In this document: in pieces, positions 36,284 through 47,322 of the stretch
How positions within the stretch are numbered: position 1 is the first letter of the stretch
Layout of the letters: each line of letters starts with the position of its first letter
NCBI GenBank assembly: GCA_026874595.1
Contig: CM049306.1
Span: forward strand, 11,677,019-11,741,018
DNA from: Sipunculus nudus
Taxonomy: Eukaryota; Annelida; Sipuncula; Golfingiida; Sipunculidae
Direction of reading: 5' to 3'
Length of the DNA stretch: 64,000 nucleotides
The notes under the pieces: generated by a model
What the model saw: only the letters and a program-made list of their open reading frames with translations
What the model was told of the DNA's origin: nothing
The model's database searches: none
Program-made: the position numbers and the translations under genes

Positions 36284-37387
36284 TCAAATACTGGTGTCCC
36301 TGGTATGACAGTTGGACATTCTCCGCAAATCGTTATACTGACCATTGGAGGATTTTCCATAACCAGAGCATTTGTGCACACAGAATGTCCTCTTGAAAGA
36401 GGCCCAGAATTTTTCACTGAACCAGCAGTACAATAAAAAGTTAATGGCGGACTTGAATGTCAACAGGAGTATGGCCACCTGGTGGAAAATCTGGTAACCA
36501 AGTCCATGCAACACATAGCTTCCTATACTCATCAATGCATTGCAGATGACATAGGGAGTTTGGCAGATGAAAAATACTACAACCACGCTGATCAACATAA
36601 TTGTAATCTGTACTTCCTCTCTTTGGATCGAATTGTTTGACTTGGAGCCAACAATCATGTTGCGCTGTACGTAACGTGTGGATTTTCGCACCTCCCAGAT
36701 TAACCTGGCATTCAGCAGCAAGAGTAGTACAAATGGTATAACTGACACCAAGAATACATCAACAATCCATGGATAGTATGTTTTGTAGTTTGAATTTTTG
36801 ACCAGGTCTGAATCATCAAAATAAGAAACTGTCTTATTATCTACAGTGGTAATAGTAATGAGATTATGTTCCCAAAAGTTTACAAGTCGGATTAGAATGG
36901 CCATTACAAATATCAACACAATTGCTATCCTAGCTCTCTGCACAGTGCACATCTTGGTTGCAAGAAATGGGCGGCATATAGCAACGTAGCGCTCCAAAGC
37001 CAGTGTCACTGTTATCCACACCGAAGCAAACAGAAAAATGTTCATAAATATTACACCATATGTAAAGACTGTTTCAAAGTTATTGGCTGTGTTTGCATCA
37101 TACTGAAAATGGTTTTCAAGTTGCTTACTAGCAAAAACAATTAAAAAGAGAAGATCTGCAATGGCCAGTGCCATGAGATAACAGTTTGTAGATGTACACA
37201 TGATTTTGCGACTTAAAACGATGACAGTGATGATAATTCCAAGAATTCCAAATGCACATATGATTGGTAGCACGACCCTCCCAATGGTCTGAATGACTGG
37301 ATGGATTGTCGGGAAGAACAAATGGCTGTCTTCATGGGAGAAGTTACCAGTCTCGTTAAAAAAATGGTCTTCACTCTGGTTCATCAT
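36284..37387 (-). CDS. Class A GPCR, FMRFamide/TRH-receptor-like
   Basis: An intact 367-codon coding exon for a seven-helix receptor in the plasma membrane, likely peptide-activated. The N-terminus has three N-glycosylation sequons (N3, N11, N15). Helices lie at about 36-59, 68-88, 104-135, 152-172, 206-230, 262-285 and 297-320. Visible class A marks are D78 in LAIAD, E132-R133-Y134 in LERYVAICRP, CTVQRAR in loop 2, P218, P278 in ICQTPY and N316-F-L-L-Y320. LERYVAICRP, CTVQRAR and NFLLY place it near the FMRFamide and TRH receptors. Cys336 and Cys340 may be palmitoylated. The last residues TSI fit a class I PDZ ligand. Odd points: residue 3.25 (F108) is not Cys and loop 2 has no Cys, so the usual disulphide is absent; position 1.50 is I51 and 6.48 is Q276. 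The ligand cannot be named from sequence. Confidence 0.92.
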   Translation of the reverse strand: MMNQSEDHFFNETGNFSHEDSHLFFPTIHPVIQTIGRVVLPIICAFGILGIIITVIVLSRKIMCTSTNCYLMALAIADLLFLIVFASKQLENHFQYDANTANNFETVFTYGVIFMNIFLFASVWITVTLALERYVAICRPFLATKMCTVQRARIAIVLIFVMAILIRLVNFWEHNLITITTVDNKTVSYFDDSDLVKNSNYKTYYPWIVDVFLVSVIPFVLLLLLNARLIWEVRKSTRYVQRNMIVGSKSNNSIQREEVQITIMLISVVVVFFICQTPYVICNALMSIGSYVLHGLGYQIFHQVAILLLTFKSAINFLLYCWFSEKFWASFKRTFCVHKCSGYGKSSNGQYNDLRRMSNCHTRDTSI

Positions 37388-37417
37388 GGTTGTGACAGTT
37401 CACCAGTTATCAACAGA

Positions 37418-37436
37418 TCTGAAGAAAATAAGAAAT
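37418..37436 (-). other. 3' splice site in the GPCR 5' UTR
   Basis: On the - strand, TTTCTTATTTTCTTCAG ends at 37419, 31 bases before the first ATG of the receptor. It is a strong polypyrimidine tract and AG. The coding region is therefore probably one exon preceded by at least one non-coding exon upstream (higher coordinates). The ATG context ACAACCATGA is acceptable. Confidence 0.65.
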
Positions 37437-39010
37437 CATTCATGAATTCAATTAAGCATGAAATAAGAAATCATAGTTAACATGTACAGATAACAAATTA
37501 TTGACCAAACTGTCATAATCATTTTAGAAGAAAATTTGTGAATACTGTGTGTGAGGTGTCAGAAATCAACAAAATACATTTGTCTATGACAAAAGTATAA
37601 CCTGCCTACAGAAACTTGCCTTAGCTTAATGAGTACATGACTGCTGTTACTTTAATATTATTTCCTACCTCAAAAACAAAACACTGAAGCATCATCCCTT
37701 GAATTATATGCTTATATATACACACATCTAAATGTACACATTCTCACACATTCTGATTTGGGATGTTTCATCAACCAGTATTGCTTACCATGTGTATTGA
37801 TTACTGTACATCTATGTTATGAAACATAAGATGTCCTTTCAGTTTCTAAAGTTCTGAGAGAATACCTGACATCTGGGTGTGGGAGTTTATAAGTATTCTG
37901 AATACAAGATCACAGACCAGAACATGGGTAAGTTAGTTAAAGGAGAAATGGTTTCTTTTGACAATGAAAGGCACAGCTCCAAAAAATCATTTATAATGAT
38001 TAGATTTCATTGAGTAATGAAACAGAGCTGACCAGAGAAAGCTGCATCAAGAATAAACCAATTACATTTTGGCTTTGGATCAACTACTCTGTTTATTCAT
38101 GTAGAAGGTCAGCTCTTTGCACATACCTCTTTATTGTGTAACATGAATTACATACATACAAAAATCATAAACTGCTGTTGCAGGGAACCAGTCGTTAAAA
38201 CCAACACATAGAATTGAGGTTTATGACTCAAATGAAATTGCCAGAGATGGAAAAACATCTCTTTTTTTCTCACTACAGCTGAAGGTAATACCATTGTGGA
38301 ACTAGAGTTTTAACTAAGCTGAACATGTTTAATGCTGATAACACTGAGACAGCTGACCTCCTGAGTGAAGCTTGACCTTGCGTAAGGACCTTTAAATATC
38401 ATCAGGAATGACCCTAATCTCCAGCTGGGGCTAAAGCCTTCTCAGTATAAATCTCTGGACAGCTCTGTTTGTAAGGCTGATGAGCCTGTTGTTTTGTGAT
38501 GGGGCACAGTAATAAGATTCCATTCTGGGGAAGTAATGTGCCATTCTTGATAAGTATTTAGAGTATGGGTCAATTTGGACTTTCTTATAAATGTTCTGTT
38601 CATTTTAGATGATCAGGTCATCTAAGATTGACCAAGTCTTATTCTCCATTTAGTATTTTCCGCAGAATTCTTGTTAATTATTGATAGACTGCAGGGAGGT
38701 AAAGAAACAGGATTTAATGAATACAACATGATAAAATAAATGTGCTGGTGCTTTGCTTACAAGGGAATTAATATTACTTCAGTGAAATTAAACAAAAGGT
38801 TTCTAATTAGAAAATACATGTCGCAGTGCTGGTTCTGTGATTCACTTAATTCTCAGCAAAATGGGCTGAAAGCATTCATCTGTGTCGTAATTAGAAATTA
38901 TTTCATCATTGCCTTAATGTTTAAAAGCAGCTACTTTTAGCTCAGCAAATCCACTTGAGAAATTAGTAAACTTAGGTAAAACTAGAAATTTCTGGCATTG
39001 GAGATGTATT
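37437..39010. other. Upstream region of the GPCR gene
   Basis: Single-copy AT-rich DNA with no repeat boundary recognised. It should hold the 5' UTR intron and perhaps the first exon and promoter of the receptor, but none could be fixed. Confidence 0.4.
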
Positions 39011-39011
39011 A

Positions 39012-39990
39012 ATTAGTATCCCCAGACAAAGCATTCCCCCTTCTAATATAGGCACCCTTCTTCTAAAGTATAAATTGACACATACAGGGCCAAGGTCACA
39101 AATGTTTGAACTTGTCCGACAGCCTGGTGTAGATTGTTGTGTCAAATTTAAAGGGAACAGATGCAGTACTTCAAATTATGCAGTTTACCAAAATCCTGTT
39201 TCCAAACTCCTGTCACATTGACCTTTTGACCCCAAAATTGTTAGGAATCTTCCCCCATTGGCAGGTGAACTATATTTGCAAGAAGGAAGGCTTGGGATGA
39301 AAAGTTTTGCTTAAAATGCATCTACAGTCTGTTTAAGATGTGGGTCTTGTGACCTTGACCTTTGACCTCGTGACCCCAAAATCAACAAGATTCCTTCTTT
39401 ATTAATGGGCAATATATATGTCAAGTTTTGAAACCCATATATGGAGCTATCATCAGGAAATGAATTTTTGGACAGGTGTGTCCTGTGACCTTCACCATTG
39501 ACCCTGTAACCCCATAATTGATATTGATCTTCCTGTATTGATAAGTGAGCTATATGTGCAAGGTGAAAGGTCTTGGTGAAAAGTCTTGCTAAAAATGCAT
39601 TCACAATCTTATTAAAGATGTCTGTCCTGTTTTACCTCATGACTTCCGAAATCAATAGAGGTCTTGCTTTATTAATGTCAAGTTTGAAATCCACATATTA
39701 ATCCAAGCTGGAATTTTCATCTTGGAAACTTGTTTTCGAACAGATGGCTCCTGTGACCTTCACCTTTGAACTTGTGACCTAAAACTTTGTAGGAATCTTC
39801 CCCTTTTTGTGAAATATATGTGCAAGGTGAAAGGTCTGAGCTTGAATGTTTGGCTGAAAATGCATCCACAATCTTTTAAAGATATGTCCTGTGATCTTGA
39901 TCTTAGTGACCCTAAAATCATTTTGGGGCTTGCTGTTTCAGTTAGACATATAAAAGTCAAGTTTAAAATCCATACTGTACATCAATAAAA
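39012..39990 (+). mobile_element. R3-type unit array behind an R2-like 5' end
   Basis: It opens with TTAGTATCCCCAGACAAAGC, an altered R2 5' terminus. About five units follow with 'CCTTGACCTTTGACCTC', 'CCCCATTGGCAGGTGAACTA' and 'AAAATGCATCCACAATCTT'. Its 3' end was not found; sequence passes into R4 near 40030. Confidence 0.6.
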
Positions 39991-40029
39991 GCTTGAATTA
40001 TTATCCATTAATTAATAATTAATTAATTA

Positions 40030-40373
40030 TTATCAGCTGACTGAGCTATAGCAATCACTCTTTGTCCGTCCGTCTGGCCGTCCGGCTGTCTGTCCGTTAA
40101 CAGGGCACAAATCATAACCCACTTGGCATCCTGGGAGGTCCATGAAAAATCTCCTTGGAAACCAGAAATTAGGATTCTGTTACCCATACACTCGGAGCTA
40201 TGGGTCTTGTAAGTACCCCCGAGAAAAAAAAATTTGATACAAAAGCTCAAGTATCTGAATAACTACTGCGTTGATCACCCTGATTCTTTGCATGAATATA
40301 GATCATTGAGTGTTTCATCAGTTCCTGCAAACTGGTGGCACCACCTGTATTATTTCTTGTTTTTATAAATTTT
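40030..40373 (+). mobile_element. R4 fragment
   Basis: CAGCTGACTGAGCTATAGC, GTCCGTCC tracts, one R4 unit and GGTGGCACCACCTG are present. It is cut by R6 at about 40374. Confidence 0.6.
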
Positions 40374-41006
40374 TATGACCCCGCAACAAAGTGGCCGGGG
40401 CTTATAGTTTTACCCATGTCAGTCATTCCGTCCTTCCGTCATTCCGAAATCAAACAGTTGTACGGACTTTTTTTGCAAGCAGATATTGGCCTGATTTTTG
40501 ATGTGTGGGCAGATAATGACCAGTTACAAATCGAGTTTGCATTTTGTACCAGTTGACCTACTTTTGACCTTTTTACGGCTCCTAAACTTAGAAAACTTTA
40601 TGTAAAATAGAAATTTTCATGACAAGTGCACATGTACAGACTTTTTTTCGCAATGCCTGCAGATACAGGCCTGATTTTTGGTGTGTGGGCAGATGATGAC
40701 CAGTTACAGATCGAGTTCTTGTTTTGTCCCAGTTGACCTACTTCTGACCGTTTGACTGCTCCTGAACATAGAAAGTTTCATATAAAATAGAAATTTTCAT
40801 AACAAATGCATATGAACAGACTTTTTTTCCGCAGTGCCTGCAGATACGGGCCTGATTTTTGGTGTGTGAGCAGCAAGATAATGACCAGTTACAGATCAAG
40901 TTTGTGTTTTGTCCTGGTTGACCTACTTTTTATTGTTTTTCGGCTTCTAAACATAGAAAATTTCATGAAAAATAGAAATTTTTATGACAAATGTACATGT
41001 ACAGCC
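40374..41006 (+). repeat. R6 tandem repeat, three units
   Basis: Three units of about 170-180 bp carry 'GCAGATA..GGCCTGATTTTT', 'AATGACCAGTTACA.ATC' and 'GTTGACCTACTT'. The segment begins ATGACCCCGCAACAAAGTGG. A second, shorter R6 copy lies at 48790-49140. Confidence 0.65.
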
Positions 41007-43358
41007 TTTTTTAGCCCTCAGCTCATAGGCTGGTGGGCTGTTGTCGTCACCAAAGCTGTCCGTCCGTCCGGCCTCCTTCCGTCCCTTGTCCGTTAACTTT
41101 TACCTTGTGAGTGAGATATCACCGTTGGAATATTATTTCATCAGTGAAGATGTATATCAATAAAATCTCAGTCAAGTTGAAGATGGGTGACCTTGACACA
41201 TTTTTTCTACATTTAAGAGCTGATTATAGAAAAACACTCAGAAGCTTATATCTCAGGAACTGTTGTGTGGATTTTCAGGAAACTTGATGGTCCATCAGAC
41301 CAAATTGTCCAATATTTCACAGAAATGATCCCTGGAACAATCTTTCTCAAGTTTGTTCGAATGGTTCCAGTTCGGAGATTTTTGGCTGAGTTACAGGAGG
41401 TTGAACTTTGTTAACTGTGCAAAAAAGCATATTAAAATTTAAATCTCAGAAACAGGTGGAGCTATCATCACCAAATTTTATGCCAATGTTGGTCACATAG
41501 GTCATATCTGAAATTGAGGAATTGGTGGCGCAACCTGCATCGGCTTTCTTTTATGGGGTCATCAGTGCCTGTATCACACTAAGGGCTACAAAAAACTTCT
41601 TCTCTGAAACCATATGGCCAAAATGTTTAATATCGCACACAAATGATTCTAGGGTAGTGCTTCCTGAAGTTTGTTCAAATAGTCTTTTTTCAGTGAATTT
41701 TGGCTAAGTTATGGGAAGCTGAATTCAGTCATATGCCATTACAGCCAGTTTGCTGTATCTTGCTATGTGAGTTATAAACCTGTGAAACATTTTTCGACTG
41801 ATGCCACTGAAGCCAGTTTGTTAAATATTTTAAAAGAATAATCCCTACAATAATTCTTATAATGATTGTCATTAATTGTTCCACATGAATGATTTTTGGC
41901 TGAATTATGGAGATTGAATTTAGTCATTTTACCATATATGTTAGCTGTGTTATGCTGTTACATCTAGCCTGGCACCAGTTTATCAGCATCTAGTACATCA
42001 TGCCACTAGACATTTAGATTTCAGGTTATCTTTGGTTAATATTGACAAGAAAGTTTTTTTAAAAGCTTTTCAAAAAAATTAGATTCATGATTAAAGTTAT
42101 TCATCATACCAGGCAATGTTACAATCATGGATGTTCAGCTCTCTGTGGCTATATAAAGACAACTGTACGTGGATTATAAATTATCGGTATCCCTACTCAA
42201 CTTAGTTCAAGAATTTGCCATCAATGAGATATATCTGTATTTTAATTTTGCATTCAGTATGCATCCGTAAACATTTTACATATATATTCCTGATTTTGTT
42301 TTTATAAAAATTCAGCTGAAAAGCATTTTGTATTGGGAAATAAATTTCAAAGTTATTTCAAGTAGGGACCACTTTTGTGTACAGATGGCAGCACTTGGTT
42401 TACCATTGGCAGATTGCCAGTGCCTTGATGTTGGCCATTAGCCAAGATGATGTCAGCTCTATAAATAGTTTTGGCACAGTGCCAGGATTGGAAGAAGTGC
42501 AGCCAGGTAAAGGTCAGGATTTCACTCAGTGCAGTAGGTGCATTCTATTTATAGCTTTTCTGTTTATAGCTATGATGCTCACTGCATCATATTTGGCACC
42601 AAAGTTCAGCCTGAATCTATTCATAGCTTTGGCAGACTGCCAACTGTGTCAGATTATGCAACAGGCCGAGTTCACTCAGTGCAGCCAGGTACAGGTCAAA
42701 AGTTCACTCAGTCTAGCCAGGTGCAGGTCAAGAGTTCACTCAGTGCAGTAGCTTGAGGCAGCAATTTGTCACAGGTCAATCGGGGGCAACTGCCTTACTC
42801 ACCTAAGCCTTGTCAGCCCAGTGCATCAAACTCTGGAGATGTTTGATGTATTGCACTGATATTTTGACCTGTCTGTGTCTTTGATGGTATTCTCATTTAC
42901 AAGACAGGTGGTGCCACCTACATTGACTTTTGCAGTGTATGGGCCTGCTTATTTCTACAGAGGAATTAGATACATAGCCTAAAATTGGGCATATTTATAC
43001 ATATCGAATAGCTTTGTCGTATACAAGACTGGTGGTGCCACCTACACTAATTTTTGCACAATGTGTGTCCCTGCTTATTTCTCAGGAGGGGTTTGATATA
43101 TCAGTCTGAAATTTGGCATATGTGGATATCTCTGATAGCTTTGAAGTATACAAGACTGGTGGTGCCAGCTACAATCGTTTTTGTGTTGTGTGCACCCATG
43201 CCAGAATTTCAGCAGTGATGTTTGTGTAATTGTTTCTTATTAAAAATGTTTAGTACTTGCATTGTTCATATACATAAAAAGAAATGTTCCAGGATTGAAG
43301 CATTATACCTGGTGTATTTCCCAATACACAGGTTGGCATTAGGCCTGTAGGCCTTGTT
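41007..43358 (+). mobile_element. R5 element, copy 2
   Basis: The 5' end is TTTTTTAGCCCTCAGCTC with a GTCCGTCCGTCCGGCC tract. The 3' end is CACAGGTTGGCATTAGGCC, then TGTAGGCCTTGTT. It shares with copy 1 'CATCACCAAATTTTATGCC'-like and 'GGTGGTGCCACC' blocks. At 42660-42755 there are about three 32-bp direct repeats (GTTCACTCAGTGCAGCCAGG...). Frames of up to 124 codons across that tract (42377-42751) are repeat translations. Confidence 0.65.
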
Positions 43359-43530
43359 AATGAATTTTTATCGGATTTTTCAATTTTGGCCTTTTGTGCA
43401 GGATATCTCTAAAGGTATTCAACACAGGAACTTCATTTCTTCAGTGCTATTGCATGATATTTACAAAATCTTGGTCAAGTTCAAAGATGGGTGATCTTTA
43501 CCTTCTTTTCAAGGTCACAGAGCTTAGTAT

Positions 43531-43958
43531 AGAAACAAGTGACCCATGGGTCATGACGCTCAGCTGACAAGCATGACCTGTATTTAAAGCCTGATGGTAT
43601 ACCATATGGTATCTGACCATACTTGGAAGATGGAAGGTTTGGGATGAAAAGTCTGACTTGAAATGCATCCACAACTTTTTTTCAAGAAGCTGGTTCTGTG
43701 ACATTGACCTTTGACCCTAAGACCTAAATATCAAAAGGTTTGTTCCTCTATTGACATGTAAGGTTTGGGATGATTATTTTGGCTATAAGAATTAATTCTG
43801 GGAGGCGCAAACACACCCTGTAACTCAGAGAATATAGGTCACAGTGACCTAATTTGTGCCCTGCTAACGGCCGGAAGGCTGGCCGGACAGATAGATGGAA
43901 GGACGACGGACAAAGACCCATCGCTATAGCACAGCATGACTAAAAGTCAGCTGAGCTA
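43531..43958 (-). mobile_element. Short R3 element (428 bp) with both ends
   Basis: On the - strand it reads TTTTAGCTCAGCTGAC at the start and GTCAGCTGAGCGTC, TGACCCATGGGTCA, CTTGTTT at the end, with only one to two internal units. It sits in R5-like sequence: the joined flanks (TAGTATAGAAA, AATCACTGAAAC) resemble the unbroken block at about 41221-41250. Confidence 0.7.
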
Positions 43959-44745
43959 AAAATCACTGAAACTGCACTGACAAAAGGATTTCTAAGGTGG
44001 CTAACTTGCAGACATAATGGATTTCTGACAAGTCTGACATTTGATATCACACATCCTCCAATAAGAGCCAAACTTGTAGCAAATTCTCCAAAGGATGTTA
44101 CAGTAATGAATGTCCAAAACAATTCAAAAGGCATTTTCAGGCCTTCATATTAGATTTATAGATATGCAAATGTAAAAAGTGTAAGTCCAATATTTTTTAT
44201 TATCACTCTACTTTTCAATGGGATCAGCAGGGTAGGTAAACTGCAAAACCTGAAAGAAAAGAAATGCAGAAAGCATGACTAAAGGTCTTTTAATAAAAAA
44301 AAGCCATCTTAAATCCAGGTACACATCCACATATTATTAGAACAAACATTTGGTTTATATCTGGTGATTTATATAAAAATATTCAGATATCTAGGACACT
44401 AAGTTTATTGCTATGATTCCATAAAATAAACTGCAAAATGTTCCCATCATCTTATAAATCAATAGCTAAACCTTAATACTACACTCTCACAGTCTTAATG
44501 CCTGGCTGAAGCATTCCGGCAAGTGTTTTTGTTATGCAATAACGAGGTATTTATCAATCAGCCTTATCACTTAACAGGCTGCTACAAAAGAGAGTCATAT
44601 GTCACCAGCATCACTCACAATTACAGCCACACAGTGAGATGTACCATAACCAATGGTTATATGTACAAGAAAAATAGAGATGGTCTACAAAATAAGTTTT
44701 TGTGAACATCCCTGACCTATGACCTAGTATATATATATTAGGTCA

Positions 44746-45361
44746 TTTAGTTCATAACATTTACATTACGGATGTTGATACCAGATGGAGATTGTGCACT
44801 TGTTCCACCTTGTTGAGACATGTACTTTTGCATACATATTGTGTGATACTTGGCTTCTACTGCTCGAATGTCACCAGCAAACAATATTCGTGATTTTAAG
44901 TTGACGGCTAGAGCATCCTGTCTTTTCTCACACTGACAGCAGGCTCTCCTGTATGAGACTTCTTTTCCTTGTTGATCACTTCAACACTACAGATCAGTGT
45001 TTGTGGACTTGGGTGAAGAAGATGGTTTCAAAATCAAGTTCTTCAGCGCATAATAAACAGTGTGAAGGATAATCATATGGTCTTTTTATTGGATCAAAGT
45101 GATTATGTGGTCAATGTCTGCTCTGATTTTGACCTTTGGGATTTCTGACTCATAAAGATGTTTTTGTGTGATGTGTACGTCTTGTAACAGCTATCATGAA
45201 CATAGTGCTTGTCAGAGGAAGAAATAAAGTTCATCACCACGTTTCTTGGAAGTTTCAATAAACGTTTGATAGCCTTTTGTTCTTAGGGTCCGAAACTGTT
45301 TACTACCACCATCACCTTCACCACACACTACACAGATGTCAATACTTGTATTAGAAGCCAT
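44746..45361 (-). pseudogene. Broken zinc-binding gene fossil
   Basis: The - strand opens with a methionine region containing CVVC, followed by VHDSCYKTYTSH and, near the far end, AGDIRAVEAKYHTIC. CxxC, VHxxCYxxY and EAKYHxxC motifs in this order are typical of a multi-copy family of uncharacterised, probably element-borne proteins in cnidarians and molluscs. The copy is incomplete and has several breaks, so it is a fossil. It sits in sequence inserted into R3 copy 2. Which element family carried it cannot be fixed here. Confidence 0.5.
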
Positions 45362-45725
45362 TTGTTACCTTAAAGGAGTAAAAGAGTATTAGATATTTGA
45401 ATGTATTTTTGAAGATATTTGAAGTATTCAATTGTTTGTCGCCAACAACTTTCCCTGTCGATCGAACAAAAATAATGAATGATTTTATTTTGCAACCCAT
45501 CTTCCTGTAAAGCAAAGAAACATTAATTAGGTATTCATAGGAAGAGAAAACATCAAGTGTAAATTAATACCATAACTTCTCATAACAGTAAATTGTTGGT
45601 GCTCATTTTGTAAAACAAAAATTGCAGCAATATTCCATCTAGACTTATGGTAAAATTAATTCTGTTTTATGACCAAATAGGGATCATTTTTTTTTAATTT
45701 AATGAAAATGAAGGGATATTGATTA

Positions 45726-47322
45726 TTGTATCACCAGACATAGTCTGGAGATACTATGGTTTAGGCACGGTCGCGCCGCCGCCGCAGAGAACTCAAAAAA
45801 TATTTCACGGATCTTTACCAAACTTGGTATATGTATAGATATGGGTGAGAGGACGACGCCTATTTAAAATGAGGTCATGACCTCAACTAGGAGAGTAACC
45901 TTGACCTTGAATAGGTTCAATTTTGGGGAAAATCACACAAATTCTTAAATATCTCAAGAAAACTTGCATGGATTGATCCCAAAATCAAGTTGATCGAAGA
46001 TCATGGATAGGGTTGTCATGTTCCAGAAACTGGTGGCGCCACCTATTATTCTTTACTTGTTTTCATGCCGTTTAATATCCCCAAAATTGCTACTTGACAG
46101 TACTGTGAGCATTATAAGTCAAAAACTAATGGACAGATTTCTTTCATATTATGCAAATACATAGATATGGGTTATGGGATGATGTTTATTTAAATTGGGG
46201 TCATGACCTTTCCTATGAGAGTGGCCTTGACCTTGAATATTGCCATATATGGTGAAAATCACACAAAATCATTAATTTCTCAATAAGGGATGCATGCATT
46301 GGTCCAAAAATCAACTTGACCGAAGATCTTGGATAGTAATGTCATGTACCGGAAACAGGTGGCACCACCTGTTATTCTTTTACTTGTTTTCGTGCCGTTT
46401 AATACCCCATCATTGCCACTTAACAGGACATTTATAACCTGTGAGCATTATAAGTTAAAAACTAATGGACAGATTTCTTTCATATTTTGCATATACATAG
46501 ACATGGGTTATGGGATGATGTATATATAAATTGGGGTCATGACCTTTCCTATTAGAGTGGCCTTGACCTTGAATATTGCCATATATGGTGAAAATCACAC
46601 AAAATCATTAATATCTCTATAAGGGATGCATGCATTGGTCCAAAAATCAACATGTTCGAAGATCTTAGAAAGTATTGTCATGTACCCGAAACAGGTGGCG
46701 CCACCTGTTATTCTTTTACTTGTTTTGTGCCGCTTAATACCCCATCATTGCCATTTATCAGTACTGTGAGCATTATAAGTCAAAAACTAATGGACAAATT
46801 TCTTTCATATTATGCATATACATGGATATGGGTTATAGGATAATGTTTATTTGAATAGGGGTCATGACCTTTCCAATGAGTGGCCTTGACCTTGAATATT
46901 GCCATATATGGTGAAAATCACACAAAATCATTAATTTCTCAATAAGGGATGCATTGATTGGTCCAAAAATCAACTTGAATGAAGATCTTGGATAGTGTTG
47001 TCATGTATGGGAAACAGGTGGTGCCACCTGTTATTCTTTTACTTGTTTTCGTGCCGTTTAATACCCCATCATTGCCACTTAACAGTATTGTGAGCATTAT
47101 AAGTCAAAAACTAATAGACAGATTTCTTGCATATACATAGACATGGGTTAGGGGATGATGTATATTGAAATTTGGATCATGACCTTTTCTATGAGAATGA
47201 CCTTTTCTATGAGTGTGGTCTGATATTAATTGTTGCTGAAGATGGGGGGCCTATTCTTAAAGGGGGGGGGGGATTAATTGTCTGGGGATACTATGGCACC
47301 TGCGTTGCCAAGAAATATCTAG
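45726..47322 (+). mobile_element. R2 Helitron-like element, looks whole (1.6 kb)
   Basis: It starts TTGTATCACCAGACATAG after an A, with GTCTGGAGATACTATGG closing the 5' hairpin. It ends GTCTGGGGATACTATGGC, the GGCACC/TTGCC hairpin, then AAGAAATATCTAG before a T. Four units of about 323-336 bp carry the palindrome (46032, 46358 variant, 46694, 47017 variant), 'AGCATTATAAGTCAAAAACT' and 'TTCCTATGAGAGTGGCCTTG'. No coding capacity. Confidence 0.78.

Noticed and set aside
42377-42751. 124-codon open frame
   Set aside because: It runs through R5 sequence and its short direct repeats, with no homologous frame in the other R5 copy.
44714-44742. Hairpin TGACCTA...TTAGGTCA around an AT tract
   Set aside because: It falls at an insertion junction and the loop is simple AT repeat; no reason to assign a function.
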